From IMCC45349 sp047219225 (GTDB taxonomy: Bacteria > Bacteroidota > Bacteroidia > Flavobacteriales > Flavobacteriaceae): DNA of 64,000 nucleotides. The position numbers and the translations under genes are program-made. Location: NCBI RefSeq assembly GCF_047219225.1, contig NZ_CP178208.1, forward strand, positions 2,914,001 through 2,978,000, written 5' to 3'. Under the pieces are notes generated by a model. The model worked only from the letters and a program-made list of their open reading frames with translations. It made no database searches and was not told the DNA's origin. This document shows, piece by piece, positions 35,746-44,453 of this stretch. Numbering within the stretch: the stretch's first letter is position 1; each line of letters begins with the position of its first letter.

Positions 35746-36439
35746 ATGCTTTATGCTTTAAAATGTAAAAAACTTGTGAATTGAAAAGACTGTATAAGTA
35801 CTTTAAAGGTGAGTAAGTTTTCTTTATAATTTCTAAATCTTCCTTTAAAAATGCTTTTTCTAGTTCTTTATAATCAAAACCAATGTGTGAATTTATATAG
35901 TATGTAGGTAAGCGTTCTATCTTTTTCCCTAAAAAAGCTTTCCAAATATTTCTACGAGTTGTAAGTCCATGTTTTTGCTTTAATAATAATCGCGCTATAT
36001 TTTTAAAAAGTGAAGATATGCCTATTTCAATTGGTACAGAAATTATAATAACACCATCCTCTTTTAAAACAGCTTTCATAGCTTTTAGATGATGTCTTTG
36101 ATTTTCTTCATTGAAGTGTTCCAATACTTCAAAACAACCAATCTTAGTGTATTTCTTACCTTTAATAGTATCTAAATCGTTTATTAAATTTATTTCAGGT
36201 GAAATAATATTTAACTTTAGTTGATTATACATACTTTCTATAGGCTCGTAACCACTTATTTTTGAGTTTGGATAAGTTATAGTTAAAGTATTTAATAAAT
36301 AGCCATCACCAGTTCCAAAATCTAAAAAATCATCATTCTTATCTAGTTTTAAAAGTTTGGTAGCAACTTTAAAACGTTTTTGATGCGAAAACTTCTTTAG
36401 TTTTGATTTGTTAGTTACTGTAACAGATGAGTATTGCAT
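35744..36439 (-). CDS. Class I SAM-dependent methyltransferase
   Basis: A 231-residue methyltransferase with the SAM motif I DDFLDFGTGDGYLLNTL, the acidic residue of motif II in ISGYEPIE, motif IV region YTKIGCFEVLEHFNEEN and the following VLKEDGVIIISVPIEIG. The C-terminal part (about 150-231) contains several basic residues and a hydrophobic segment; such enzymes often act on lipids, quinones or sugars. The substrate is unknown. It is divergent from pyrR. Confidence 0.8.
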   Translation of the reverse strand: MQYSSVTVTNKSKLKKFSHQKRFKVATKLLKLDKNDDFLDFGTGDGYLLNTLTITYPNSKISGYEPIESMYNQLKLNIISPEINLINDLDTIKGKKYTKIGCFEVLEHFNEENQRHHLKAMKAVLKEDGVIIISVPIEIGISSLFKNIARLLLKQKHGLTTRRNIWKAFLGKKIERLPTYYINSHIGFDYKELEKAFLKEDLEIIKKTYSPLKYLYSLFNSQVFYILKHKA

Positions 36440-36509
36440 GATATAGCATTCAATTTTGAAGCTAAAATAAATATTAAAAATCTATTAAAATAATTTTAAA
36501 TTTTTAGCT

Positions 36510-36517
36510 TAACTTTG
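36510..36517 (+). promoter_or_regulatory. Promoter -7 box for pyrR operon
   Basis: TAACTTTG, perfect TAnnTTTG, 25 bases before the pyrR ATG. The resulting leader would be too short for a PyrR-type attenuator. Confidence 0.55.
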
Positions 36518-36542
36518 CATTCCAAATAAGTTTGGATAATAT

Positions 36543-37082
36543 ATGAGTCAAAAAGTTTTACTTAACGCAAAAGAGGTAAACATCATTCTACATCGATTGG
36601 CTTGTCAACTTATTGAAAATCATAACGATTTTAGTAATACTGTATTAATTGGAATTCAACCAAGAGGAAAGTTTTTGGCAGCACGTTTAACAAAAATGCT
36701 TGTTGAAGAATATGGTATTAAAAATATTCAATTAGGACAATTGGATATTACTTTTTATCGGGATGATTTTAGAAGAGGCGAAAAGACACTTGAAGCAAAT
36801 ACTACAGAAATTGATTTTATTGTAGAAAATAAAAATGTAGTATTTATAGATGATGTTTTATATACAGGACGAAGTATTCGTGCTGCATTAACAGCTATTC
36901 AATCTTTTGGGAGACCACAAGAAATTGAATTACTTACATTAATAGATAGAAGATTTAGTAGGCATTTACCAATTCAACCTGATTATCGAGGAAGACAAGT
37001 TGATGCTATAAACGAAGAAAAAGTTGTAGTAAATTGGATTGAGAACGATGGAGAAGATTCGGTTTACTTAATAAATAATTAA
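36543..37082 (+). CDS. pyrR: PyrR: uracil phosphoribosyltransferase / pyr regulator
   Basis: A 179-residue type I phosphoribosyltransferase. The PRPP loop VVFIDDVLYTGRSIRAAL and the conserved RGKFLAARL, LDITFYRDDF and LIDRRFSRHLPIQPDYRGR segments identify the PyrR family. PyrR makes UMP from uracil and PRPP and, in Bacilli, binds pyr mRNA leaders. It is four bases from pyrB and presumably cotranscribed. No PyrR-binding leader can fit between the promoter box and the ATG, so regulation may be missing or different here. Confidence 0.93.
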   Translation: MSQKVLLNAKEVNIILHRLACQLIENHNDFSNTVLIGIQPRGKFLAARLTKMLVEEYGIKNIQLGQLDITFYRDDFRRGEKTLEANTTEIDFIVENKNVVFIDDVLYTGRSIRAALTAIQSFGRPQEIELLTLIDRRFSRHLPIQPDYRGRQVDAINEEKVVVNWIENDGEDSVYLINN

Positions 37083-37086
37083 TATT

Positions 37087-38016
37087 ATGAGCGAGTTAAG
37101 TGTAGACCACTTATTAGGAATTAAATATCTTAATGAACAAGATATTAAGCTTATTTTTGAAACTGCAGATCACTTTAAAGAGGTAATAAATAGACCAATA
37201 AAAAAGGTGCCTTCGCTTAGAGATATTACTATAGCTAATCTCTTTTTTGAAAACTCGACTAGAACTAAACTTTCATTTGAATTAGCAGAAAAAAGATTGT
37301 CTGCAGATGTAATTAATTTTTCAGCTGGACAATCATCTGTAAAAAAAGGAGAAACATTAATAGATACTGTAAATAATATCTTATCTATGAAAGTAGATAT
37401 GGTAGTTATGCGTCATCCAAACCCTGGAGCAGGTGTGTTTTTATCTAAACATGTTAACGCAAAAATAATTAATGCTGGTGATGGAGCTCATGAGCATCCA
37501 ACGCAAGCATTATTAGATTCGTATTCTATTAGAGAAAGGTTAGGAGAAGTAAAAGGTAAAAATGTAGTTATAGTTGGCGATATTTTACACAGTAGAGTAG
37601 CGCTTTCAAATATTTTTGCATTACAACTTCAAGGCGCAAATGTGATGGTTTGTGGTCCAAAAACATTAATTCCAAAGTATATTGATAAATTAGGAGTTAA
37701 AGTTGAAACTAACTTACGTAAAGCGCTTAATTGGTGTGATGTAGCTAATATGTTACGTGTGCAAAATGAACGTATGGATATTAGTTATTTTCCTTCTACA
37801 AGAGAGTATGCACAACAATTTGGAGTTACAAAAGAACTTCTAGAATCTTTAGATAAAGAAATTACTATCATGCACCCAGGACCAATAAATAGAGGTGTAG
37901 AAATTACTAGTGATGTTGCTGATTCTGACCAAGCAATAATATTGAATCAAGTAGAAAATGGTGTTGCTATTAGGATGGCAGTAATTTATTTATTAGCTTC
38001 AAAGATAAAAAAGTAA
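37087..38016 (+). CDS. pyrB: Aspartate carbamoyltransferase catalytic chain
   Basis: A 309-residue enzyme joining aspartate and carbamoyl phosphate, the committed step of pyrimidine synthesis. The carbamoyl-phosphate loop FFENSTRTKLSFE, the HPNPGAG and GDGAHEHPTQALLD segments, and HPGPINRGVEI are all visible. No regulatory-chain gene (pyrI) follows, so it is probably a trimeric or PyrR-associated class enzyme. It is the second gene of the pyrR operon, followed four bases later by a STAS-like gene. Confidence 0.95.
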   Translation: MSELSVDHLLGIKYLNEQDIKLIFETADHFKEVINRPIKKVPSLRDITIANLFFENSTRTKLSFELAEKRLSADVINFSAGQSSVKKGETLIDTVNNILSMKVDMVVMRHPNPGAGVFLSKHVNAKIINAGDGAHEHPTQALLDSYSIRERLGEVKGKNVVIVGDILHSRVALSNIFALQLQGANVMVCGPKTLIPKYIDKLGVKVETNLRKALNWCDVANMLRVQNERMDISYFPSTREYAQQFGVTKELLESLDKEITIMHPGPINRGVEITSDVADSDQAIILNQVENGVAIRMAVIYLLASKIKK

Positions 38017-38020
38017 GATT

Positions 38021-38353
38021 ATGATTTTTGACAAGAATGGTAATACTGTTGTAATTACCCAAGAAAAAGTATCTATTATTGAACTTGTTAAAAAACTACA
38101 AGTTATCTATGCTAGATACAGTAACGATAATATAATTATTAATTTAACGAGCCTTAAACCAATTACTACTAGTGATATTGTAGAGTTTTTACAAATTTCT
38201 AATCAGCATAGAGAGGCGAAACATTCGTTTGTAATTGTTACTAGTAAAATAGATCAAGACGATATTCCTGACGAATTAATAATTGTACCAACACTTCAAG
38301 AAGCGTACGATATTATTGAAATGGAAGAAATTGAACGTGATTTAGGGTTTTAA
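38021..38353 (+). CDS. STAS-like domain protein upstream of RNase Z
   Basis: A 110-residue soluble protein. Strand-helix alternation (MIFDKNGNTVVITQ, then NIIINLTSL, then HSFVIVTSKI) and the acidic C-terminal helix resemble the STAS/anti-sigma-antagonist fold, but no conserved phosphorylatable serine is evident. It sits between pyrB and rnz with tiny gaps (4 and 9 bases). This linkage recurs in flavobacteria, where databases often mislabel it as RNase Z. Function is unknown. Confidence 0.68.
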   Translation: MIFDKNGNTVVITQEKVSIIELVKKLQVIYARYSNDNIIINLTSLKPITTSDIVEFLQISNQHREAKHSFVIVTSKIDQDDIPDELIIVPTLQEAYDIIEMEEIERDLGF

Positions 38354-38362
38354 TATTTTATT

Positions 38363-39271
38363 TTGAAGATAACTATCCTTGGCTGTCATAGTGCCACACC
38401 ACGAATTAATACGCATCCAACATCTCAAGTATTGGAGATGCGTAATCATATTTTTTTAATAGATTGTGGCGAAGGTACTCAAGTGCAACTAAGGCGTTAT
38501 AAGGTTAAGTTTTCAAGGATTAAACATATTTTTATTTCACACTTACATGGTGATCACTATTTTGGTTTAGTTGGTTTTATTTCTACACTTAGATTATTAA
38601 CCAGAGAAGCCGATTTACACATTTATGCACCAAAGGGTTTAAAAGAAGTAATTACGCTTCAAATGAAATTGTCTGATTCATGGACAAACTTCAAATTAAT
38701 TTTTCATGAGTTAACATCAACTGAGTCTGAACTAATTTATGAAGATGATAAAGTAGAAGTACATACTATTCCATTAGATCATCGTGTTTATACAAACGGT
38801 TTTTTGTTCAAAGAAAAGCGAGGAGAGCGTACTTTAGACATTAATAAGGCTAATGATGCAAATATTGATGTTTCTTATTTTAGAAAGCTCAAACAAGGAT
38901 TTGATGTTAAAAATGAAGATGGAGAATTAATAAAGAATGAGCTAGTTACTAAAGATGGTCCTAAACCAAAAAGTTATGCATTTTGTAGTGATACAGCTTA
39001 TAAAGAAGATATAATTCCAATTATTAAGGATGTGGATGTGTTGTATCATGAATCAACCTTTTTGGATAGTCAAGCACATCTTACACAAAAAACAAAACAC
39101 TGTACTGCTAAAGAAGCTGCTAGTATAGCAAAACAAGCTAATGCTAAAACATTAATCTTAGGTCATTACTCAACACGTTATGATAATCATGAGTTATTTA
39201 GTGAAGAAGCTAGTGAAGTGTTTGATAAAATTGAATTGGCAGAAGATGGTAAAACTTTCAATTTTACTTAA
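38363..39271 (+). CDS. rnz: Ribonuclease Z
   Basis: A 302-residue metallo-beta-lactamase-fold endonuclease processing tRNA 3' ends. The core motif FISHLHGDHYFGL, the FCSDTAY strand, YHESTF and LGHYSTRY give the zinc ligands in the right order, and the family opening ITILGCHSATPRINTHPTSQ is present. The frame starts with TTG at 38363, since no ATG precedes the conserved first strand. It closes the pyrR-pyrB-STAS-rnz run and overlaps the convergent next gene by eight bases. Confidence 0.94.
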   Translation: MKITILGCHSATPRINTHPTSQVLEMRNHIFLIDCGEGTQVQLRRYKVKFSRIKHIFISHLHGDHYFGLVGFISTLRLLTREADLHIYAPKGLKEVITLQMKLSDSWTNFKLIFHELTSTESELIYEDDKVEVHTIPLDHRVYTNGFLFKEKRGERTLDINKANDANIDVSYFRKLKQGFDVKNEDGELIKNELVTKDGPKPKSYAFCSDTAYKEDIIPIIKDVDVLYHESTFLDSQAHLTQKTKHCTAKEAASIAKQANAKTLILGHYSTRYDNHELFSEEASEVFDKIELAEDGKTFNFT

Positions 39272-39677
39272 ACTCTTTTAAGTTTTGCATCCAAGATATA
39301 GCTTGATCTAAGCTATTACAACGTTTAATACTACTTTTAGCAAATTGTTTTTCTAAAGTAGCATTAATAAATGCAAAATCATTATAAACTACTATTGCAC
39401 TTGCTACAATAAAGCCATATTCTTTTTCAAATTTTATCCAAGATTGAGGTTCAATAGAATAGGAATTAACTCTGTTTGTTAAATATCCAATGCGTATATC
39501 TTCTCCATAATGAAGTACTAAGTGGTTTATTAGTTCTTCTATTTTGTTCCAATCTAGATGAATACCTTCATTAATTTCGGCAATAGTAAAGTTGTCTAAT
39601 AGGTAAAAATTACCAAACGAGAGGCTAATTTTCTTAAAGTTAAGCTGTTTTGCGAAAATAGAATTTTCGAATGTCAT
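39264..39677 (-). CDS. Hypothetical protein, possibly SpoIIAA/STAS-like
   Basis: A 137-residue soluble protein. Its pattern of alternating strands and helices (GNFYLLDNFTIAEINEGIHL, IRIGYLTNRVNSYSIEPQ and a final helix AISWMQNLKEF) resembles SpoIIAA-like/STAS-type domains, but I would not assign a family firmly. The frame runs open up to 39710, adding 11 hydrophobic residues; I prefer the ATG at 39677 (MTFENSIFAK). It overlaps the rnz end by eight bases, tail to tail. Confidence 0.6.
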   Translation of the reverse strand: MTFENSIFAKQLNFKKISLSFGNFYLLDNFTIAEINEGIHLDWNKIEELINHLVLHYGEDIRIGYLTNRVNSYSIEPQSWIKFEKEYGFIVASAIVVYNDFAFINATLEKQFAKSSIKRCNSLDQAISWMQNLKEFK

Positions 39678-39759
39678 GATAATTAGGTTAGGGATGACTA
39701 AAATAAACAAAAATTTAAATTCAACTATATATTGAGTATTTATAGAACAGCTTTTTCCG

Positions 39760-39767
39760 TAAATTTG
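39760..39767 (+). promoter_or_regulatory. Promoter -7 box for pdxH
   Basis: TAAATTTG, perfect TAnnTTTG, 41 bases upstream of the pdxH ATG. Confidence 0.5.
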
Positions 39768-39808
39768 ATACCAATAAGTTGTAACACATAATTAGTAAAA
39801 TATATTTC

Positions 39809-40456
39809 ATGGAAAAAGATTTAAGTAACTATAGAATGTCTTATGAAAAAGGAGCTTTGTTGAAATCTAATGTACCAGAAAATCCGTTAGAATTATTCCA
39901 AAAATGGTTTCATGAAGTTGATAATTCTGATAGTATTGATGAAGCAAATGCTATGACTATATCTACTATAGGATTAGATGGCTATCCAAAGAGTAGAGTA
40001 GTGCTGCTTAAAAAGTTTACGTATGAGGGGTTTATCTTTTTTACTAATTATGATAGTGAAAAGGGAAAAGCAATTGCTAATAATGAAAATGTTTGTCTTT
40101 CTTTTTTTTGGCATTCAGCAGAAAGACAAATAATTATTAAAGGAAAAGCAGAGAAAATACTAGAAAACCTTAGTGATGGTTATTTTGAATCTAGACCAAT
40201 AGGAAGTCAATTAGGTGCTATAGCATCTAATCAAAGTCAAGTAATTGAAAGTAGAGAAGCATTAGATAATAAGCTTTTTCAATTAGAGAAAAAGTATTCT
40301 GGTAAGACTATTGAGCGACCTAAACATTGGGGAGGTTATATAGTAAAACCTGTTGAAATAGAATTTTGGCAAGGTCGTGCTAATAGAATGCATGATAGAA
40401 TAAGGTATCAATTACAAGAAGATTATAATTGGAAAATTGATAGATTAGAACCTTAA
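39809..40456 (+). CDS. pdxH: Pyridoxamine 5'-phosphate oxidase
   Basis: A 215-residue FMN-dependent enzyme making pyridoxal 5'-phosphate. Visible are the N-terminal YRMSYEKGALLKSNVPENP, the FMN-site segments SRVVLLKKF and FFTNYDSEKGKAIANN, and the signature IEFWQGRANRMHDRI with the substrate-binding Arg and His. Length is typical. It is a single gene followed by a regulatory repeat region rather than a terminator. Confidence 0.94.
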   Translation: MEKDLSNYRMSYEKGALLKSNVPENPLELFQKWFHEVDNSDSIDEANAMTISTIGLDGYPKSRVVLLKKFTYEGFIFFTNYDSEKGKAIANNENVCLSFFWHSAERQIIIKGKAEKILENLSDGYFESRPIGSQLGAIASNQSQVIESREALDNKLFQLEKKYSGKTIERPKHWGGYIVKPVEIEFWQGRANRMHDRIRYQLQEDYNWKIDRLEP

Positions 40457-40568
40457 TTTCATCGTTTAAATGCTTTTAATTATCGATTAAAAGCAATAAA
40501 AAACCAAAAAAAGTGCATTTCATCGATTAAAAGGCTTAAAATTTCGACGAAATGCATGTATTTCATCG
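40457..40568. promoter_or_regulatory. Phased ATCG direct-repeat array upstream of the CAP lipoprotein
   Basis: Five copies of a (T)TTCATCG-like core occur with their CG steps at 40463, 40484, 40524, 40545 and 40567, i.e. about 21 bp (two helical turns) or twice that apart. Three are exact TTTCATCG; the others read AATTATCG and AATTTCGA. Spaced direct repeats on one DNA face are the arrangement used by LytTR-type regulators. Nested inverted repeats also exist (40472-40494; 40515-40554). Confidence 0.5.
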
Positions 40569-40643
40569 ATTTTAACATTTCTTTAACAGTTAGTTCTAAG
40601 TAGGCGTGTAATTTTACTACACCAAATCTAAAATACCCTACTA

Positions 40644-41135
40644 ATGAAACGATTAACTTTGTTGCCTTTAATGGCATTGTTAGCGATGTTTTCCTTCTCG
40701 TGTTCAACTGATTCAGTAGATGAAGAAATTGAAACTATAACATCTTCTTACGTTCCTCAAGCGAAGTCTATGGAAATCGAAATATTAGAATTAATTAATA
40801 ACCATAGGATAACTAATGGATTGAATGCATTAAATAATATGGATGCAATTAAAGCACAAGCTTTTGGTCATACAGATTATATGATAGATAATAATGAAGT
40901 ATCTCATGATAATTTCTACCAAAGAAAACAAAACCTACAAAACACTGCTGGAGCTATTACAGTTGCTGAAAATGTAGCTTATGCTTTTAGTTCTGCTGAA
41001 TCTGTAGTTAATGCTTGGTTAAATAGTGAAGGACATAGAAATGTGATAGAAGGAGATTATACAAATTTTGATATTTCTGCAGAAAAAGATATTGATGGCA
41101 AATGGTATTATACTAATATATTCATCAAGAAATAA
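40644..41135 (+). CDS. CAP (SCP/PR-1) domain lipoprotein
   Basis: A 163-residue predicted lipoprotein (signal MKRLTLLPLMALLAMFSFSC). The CAP domain covers about residues 45-163: LELINNHRITNGLNAL, then AFGHTDYMIDNN, VSHDNFYQR and AENVAYAF, and the closing WLNSEGHRNVIEGDYTNFD. The two histidines and glutamate of the CAP cavity are in place. Bacterial CAP proteins are of uncertain function; binding of sterols or peptides is known for eukaryotic ones. The upstream phased repeat array suggests regulated expression. Confidence 0.88.
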   Translation: MKRLTLLPLMALLAMFSFSCSTDSVDEEIETITSSYVPQAKSMEIEILELINNHRITNGLNALNNMDAIKAQAFGHTDYMIDNNEVSHDNFYQRKQNLQNTAGAITVAENVAYAFSSAESVVNAWLNSEGHRNVIEGDYTNFDISAEKDIDGKWYYTNIFIKK

Positions 41136-41168
41136 AGTTTATAGTTAGAGTTATAATTATATTTTGTC

Positions 41169-41192
41169 AGAGCTGTTTTTACAGCTCTTTTT
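41169..41192 (+). terminator. Intrinsic terminator after the CAP gene
   Basis: Stem AGAGCTGT (41169-41176) / ACAGCTCT (41181-41188) with a T-loop and a T run. Confidence 0.88.
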
Positions 41193-41440
41193 TTATGCTT
41201 TGATTAAAGTGATTAATAGAAAATTTAATACAATTATTTGCCTTTAAAATTAGTCACGCTTTAAAATATTGGTATAACTCTAAATAAAAATGTGCTATTA
41301 GAAAAAAAATATAGGCTTTACATACTCGTTATTTTTATTATACTAAATTATAAAGGAGATTAGCTTATAATTTTATCAAGGGTAGAGTTTACTCTTTTAG
41401 TAATAATCGATAAAGTAGGTAAGTGGTAATGCTTTAATAA
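41193..41440. other. Intergenic stretch with no recognised gene
   Basis: About 250 AT-rich bases between the CAP terminator and the terminator of the leftward adhesin operon. Only short symmetries such as AGAGTTTACTCT near 41385 are seen. No open frame, RNA gene or repeat could be supported. Confidence 0.6.
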
Positions 41441-41476
41441 TATAAAAAAGAAAAGGTTACCAAATTGGTAACCTTT
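41441..41476 (-). terminator. Intrinsic terminator of the adhesin operon
   Basis: Stem AAAGGTTACCAA (41452-41463) / TTGGTAACCTTT (41465-41476). On the minus strand the hairpin is followed by TTTTCTTTTTT, the orientation expected for the leftward ompA-family gene that ends at 41586. Confidence 0.85.
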
Positions 41477-41585
41477 ATAAGTTATTATGAGTAACAAAAT
41501 ATAGTAAACTCATTGTGACTTCTATGTTAGGGAAGACTATAACTTATTTTATCCATGGATTATATAATTAAATATAATATTGATA

Positions 41586-43508
41586 TTAATTTTTAAGAAT
41601 GTAGAAGTAAGATCTTCTGTTTAATTGATGCTGTTCTTTACTACACTTAACACCATTAGCACATTCGTTTAGTAATTGAGATTCTCCATATCCAATAGCA
41701 CTTTCAATTCTTGAAGCTTCAATACCTCTTGAAAGAAGATAATCTCTTGTATATTTTGCTCTTCTATCAGATAGTTTCATATTGTATCTGTCACTACCTC
41801 TACTATCTGTATGAGATTCAATTTTAATAACCATAGTTGGATGATCCCTCATTACGTTTACAATATTTTCTAATTCATATTGTGCATCTGTACGAATATC
41901 CCATTTATCAAAATCAAAGAAGATTGGGTTAATAACTATTTGGTTATCGTTAATTAATGGTACTAAATGTAAGTCAACATTATGTTCAAAGTTGTTTTCA
42001 CTAGTACTAGAAACCTCTTTTAAATCATCTTTATAATCTGATTTTATTCCTAATATTGAAAATGTTTTATCACATTCTAATTCAAAAGTATAAGCACCAG
42101 TTTCATCAGTTGTAACTTCTTCTATTATTTTTCCAGAATCATCAATCAGTTGAACTTTAACCTCTTTTAGAGGTTCTTCTGTTTTACTATTTCTAGCAAT
42201 ACCTTTTACTATCTGTTTGCATTCGTAAGAAGCAAAACTATAAATGTCATCATTTCCTTTTCCACCTGGTCTATTTGAAGAAAAATAACCATTACCATCT
42301 TCTGAATTTACAAAATAAGCAAAGTCATCATAACCACTATTAAATGGAGCTCCTAGGTTTTCTGGTTCATTAGTTGATTCAGAGTTTTTTAAGACATCTG
42401 ATTTAAAAATATCTAATAAACCTAAGTTAATATATCCATCTGAAGAAAAATATAATGTACTGTCCTTTGCTACAAATGGAAACATTTCTCTACCAGAAGT
42501 ATTTACAGATGCTCCTAGATTTTTTGGAGTACCAAAATTTCCATTTTCATCAATATCTACTTCGTAAATATCTGTTTGTCCATAACCTCCATCTCTATCA
42601 GAAACAAAATACATTTTTTTGTTATCTGGACTTAAAGTTGGATGTCCTGTAGAAAATACATCATCATTAAAAGGTAGTTCTTCAATTTCTGACCAAGAAT
42701 CATTATTTAAACTTGCTTTATAAATTTTAAGGTGTGATGTACCTTTTTTATCATAATCAAGCTTATTTCTTTTGTTTACATTATCTCTAGTAAAATAGAT
42801 GGTTTTGCCATCATTTGTAATTGCTACTGAAGCTTCATGGTAATCTGTATTAATATCTTCTGCATCAATAAAGTCAATGCCATTAATAGTAATCTCACCA
42901 TCTTTTTCTCCAATAGTTCCTTGGTAAATATCTAAATATGGTTGCTCATTCCAAGTATAAATTTTCTTCCCTTCAGCATCAGATGTATTTCTAGTAGAAG
43001 CAAAGTAAATTTTGTCTTTATGAATAAAAGTACCAAAGTCGGAATAGCTAGTATTGGCATCAAGATTTTTAATCTCTACATATATTTTATCTGTAGAGGC
43101 TAAATTTTCATATATACTTAAATCACCAACTTCTAACTTAAGTTTATTGTCTTCGTCTTGAAGTGCATTAAATTTAGTTAACCAGTTCTGAGCATTTTCA
43201 TATTCGCCTAAACTTAATTGAGTTTGAATGTATTTGAATATATATTCAGAATTAACTTTTTTAGGATATTTTTTCAATGCCTTTTCATACCAAACTGCAG
43301 CTTTCTCTGAGTTTGAATTGTTATAATAACAATCTCCTAGACGTGTTAATACATGTTGACTACTGTCACCATCTTTAACGGCATTTTCGTATAACTCACT
43401 TGCTTTGATGTAAGCAAAGTTTTTAAAGAACTTGTCTGCAAGTTTTTTTTGAGAGAAACTCAGTGAGCTAAATAATGCTAATATGATTAGTAAAACTTTT
43501 GTTTTCAT
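41586..43508 (-). CDS. OmpA-family protein with TPR and beta-propeller (PD40) repeats
   Basis: A 640-residue exported protein (signal MKTKVLLIILALFSSLSFSQ). Order: tetratricopeptide-like repeats (about 25-130), a WD40-like beta-propeller with PD40 motifs (TNDGKTIYFTRD, SPDNKKMYFVSDRDGGYGQT, FSSNRPGGKGNDDIY; about 165-430), a CarboxypepD_reg-like module (about 435-500) and a C-terminal OmpA peptidoglycan-binding domain (IESHTDSRGSDRYNMKLSDR). The layout matches PorE-like and gliding-linked OmpA proteins that tie outer-membrane machinery to the cell wall. It is the last gene of the adhesin operon, 12 bases after the PorP/SprF gene. Confidence 0.9.
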   Translation of the reverse strand: MKTKVLLIILALFSSLSFSQKKLADKFFKNFAYIKASELYENAVKDGDSSQHVLTRLGDCYYNNSNSEKAAVWYEKALKKYPKKVNSEYIFKYIQTQLSLGEYENAQNWLTKFNALQDEDNKLKLEVGDLSIYENLASTDKIYVEIKNLDANTSYSDFGTFIHKDKIYFASTRNTSDAEGKKIYTWNEQPYLDIYQGTIGEKDGEITINGIDFIDAEDINTDYHEASVAITNDGKTIYFTRDNVNKRNKLDYDKKGTSHLKIYKASLNNDSWSEIEELPFNDDVFSTGHPTLSPDNKKMYFVSDRDGGYGQTDIYEVDIDENGNFGTPKNLGASVNTSGREMFPFVAKDSTLYFSSDGYINLGLLDIFKSDVLKNSESTNEPENLGAPFNSGYDDFAYFVNSEDGNGYFSSNRPGGKGNDDIYSFASYECKQIVKGIARNSKTEEPLKEVKVQLIDDSGKIIEEVTTDETGAYTFELECDKTFSILGIKSDYKDDLKEVSSTSENNFEHNVDLHLVPLINDNQIVINPIFFDFDKWDIRTDAQYELENIVNVMRDHPTMVIKIESHTDSRGSDRYNMKLSDRRAKYTRDYLLSRGIEASRIESAIGYGESQLLNECANGVKCSKEQHQLNRRSYFYILKN

Positions 43509-43520
43509 AATAGGTATATT

Positions 43521-44441
43521 TTAGAAGTATCTTGGAGATTTAATTCGTTTGCTTTTAAATATTTCAAACATTAATAATATTTCATGTGTTCCATCAGAGT
43601 AGGGTCTAATATCAGAAATTGGATGCTCATACGCATATCCTAATCTTAATTGTTTAGACACTTGGAAATCTACTAAAGCACCTAATGCGCCTGCAGATTC
43701 ATTAACTCTATAAGCAGCTCCTAACCAAAACTTTTCATTAAATAAGAAGTTAGCAGTTAAATCAAAAGAAATTGGAGCTCCATTTGTAGCTTTTACTAAA
43801 AATGCTGGTTTAAATTTTGTGGTTTTGTTAATATCAAAAACATAACCTCCAGTAAAATAGTAACTAATTCTTTCTAAAGCTTCAAAATCTTCTTCACCAT
43901 TATAGTCAGTATTTAAAATTCTTGGTGCAGATAAACCAAAATACCATCTATTAGTATGTAAATAAGCACCAGCACCAATATTAGGACTCCAACGATCTTC
44001 TATTCCATAAATAGAAGGGTCATCAAATTCTGCTTGTCTTAACTCAGCATCTATACTATAAGCTGTAAATCCAGCTTTAAGACCAAATGCCAACATTGTT
44101 TCTTTACCAACTTGAATTGTATATGAAAAATCTCCATAGATGTATGAAAAGTTTTGATATCCTAATTCATCATTGATAAACGATAGACCTAAACCTATTT
44201 TGTCATTTGTTAAAGGTGTATGTATAGAAGCTGTTTGTGTAGTTGGACCTCCATCAAGACCAACCCATTGGCTTCTATGTAACCCAACTATACTTAATGT
44301 TTCTCTACTTCCTGCATATGCTGGATTTATAGAAATCGTATTGTACATGTATTGCGTAAATTGAGGCAATTGCTGTGCAAAGGTTGTTGAACAACCAAGC
44401 AAAATAATGGCAATAATGTTAAACTTAATAAACTTTTTCAT
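43521..44441 (-). CDS. PorP/SprF family type IX secretion system membrane protein
   Basis: A 306-residue outer-membrane barrel protein (signal ending TFAQ). The family opening LPQFTQYMYNTISINPAYAG and the HRSQWVGLDGGPTTQT segment are diagnostic of PorP/SprF. These proteins are needed for secretion or attachment of proteins with type B sorting domains, usually the neighbour; SprF serves SprB in Flavobacterium johnsoniae. Here the upstream neighbour is a giant protein with such a domain, 12 bases away. The C-terminal tail is basic (FEIFKSKRIKSPRYF). Confidence 0.94.
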   Translation of the reverse strand: MKKFIKFNIIAIILLGCSTTFAQQLPQFTQYMYNTISINPAYAGSRETLSIVGLHRSQWVGLDGGPTTQTASIHTPLTNDKIGLGLSFINDELGYQNFSYIYGDFSYTIQVGKETMLAFGLKAGFTAYSIDAELRQAEFDDPSIYGIEDRWSPNIGAGAYLHTNRWYFGLSAPRILNTDYNGEEDFEALERISYYFTGGYVFDINKTTKFKPAFLVKATNGAPISFDLTANFLFNEKFWLGAAYRVNESAGALGALVDFQVSKQLRLGYAYEHPISDIRPYSDGTHEILLMFEIFKSKRIKSPRYF

Positions 44442-44453
44442 GATAGGTTAAAT

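Noticed and set aside
40472..40494. Hairpin after pdxH considered as a terminator
   Set aside because: The 9-bp stem is followed by A's, not T's, on the pdxH strand; the region is better explained by the phased repeat array.
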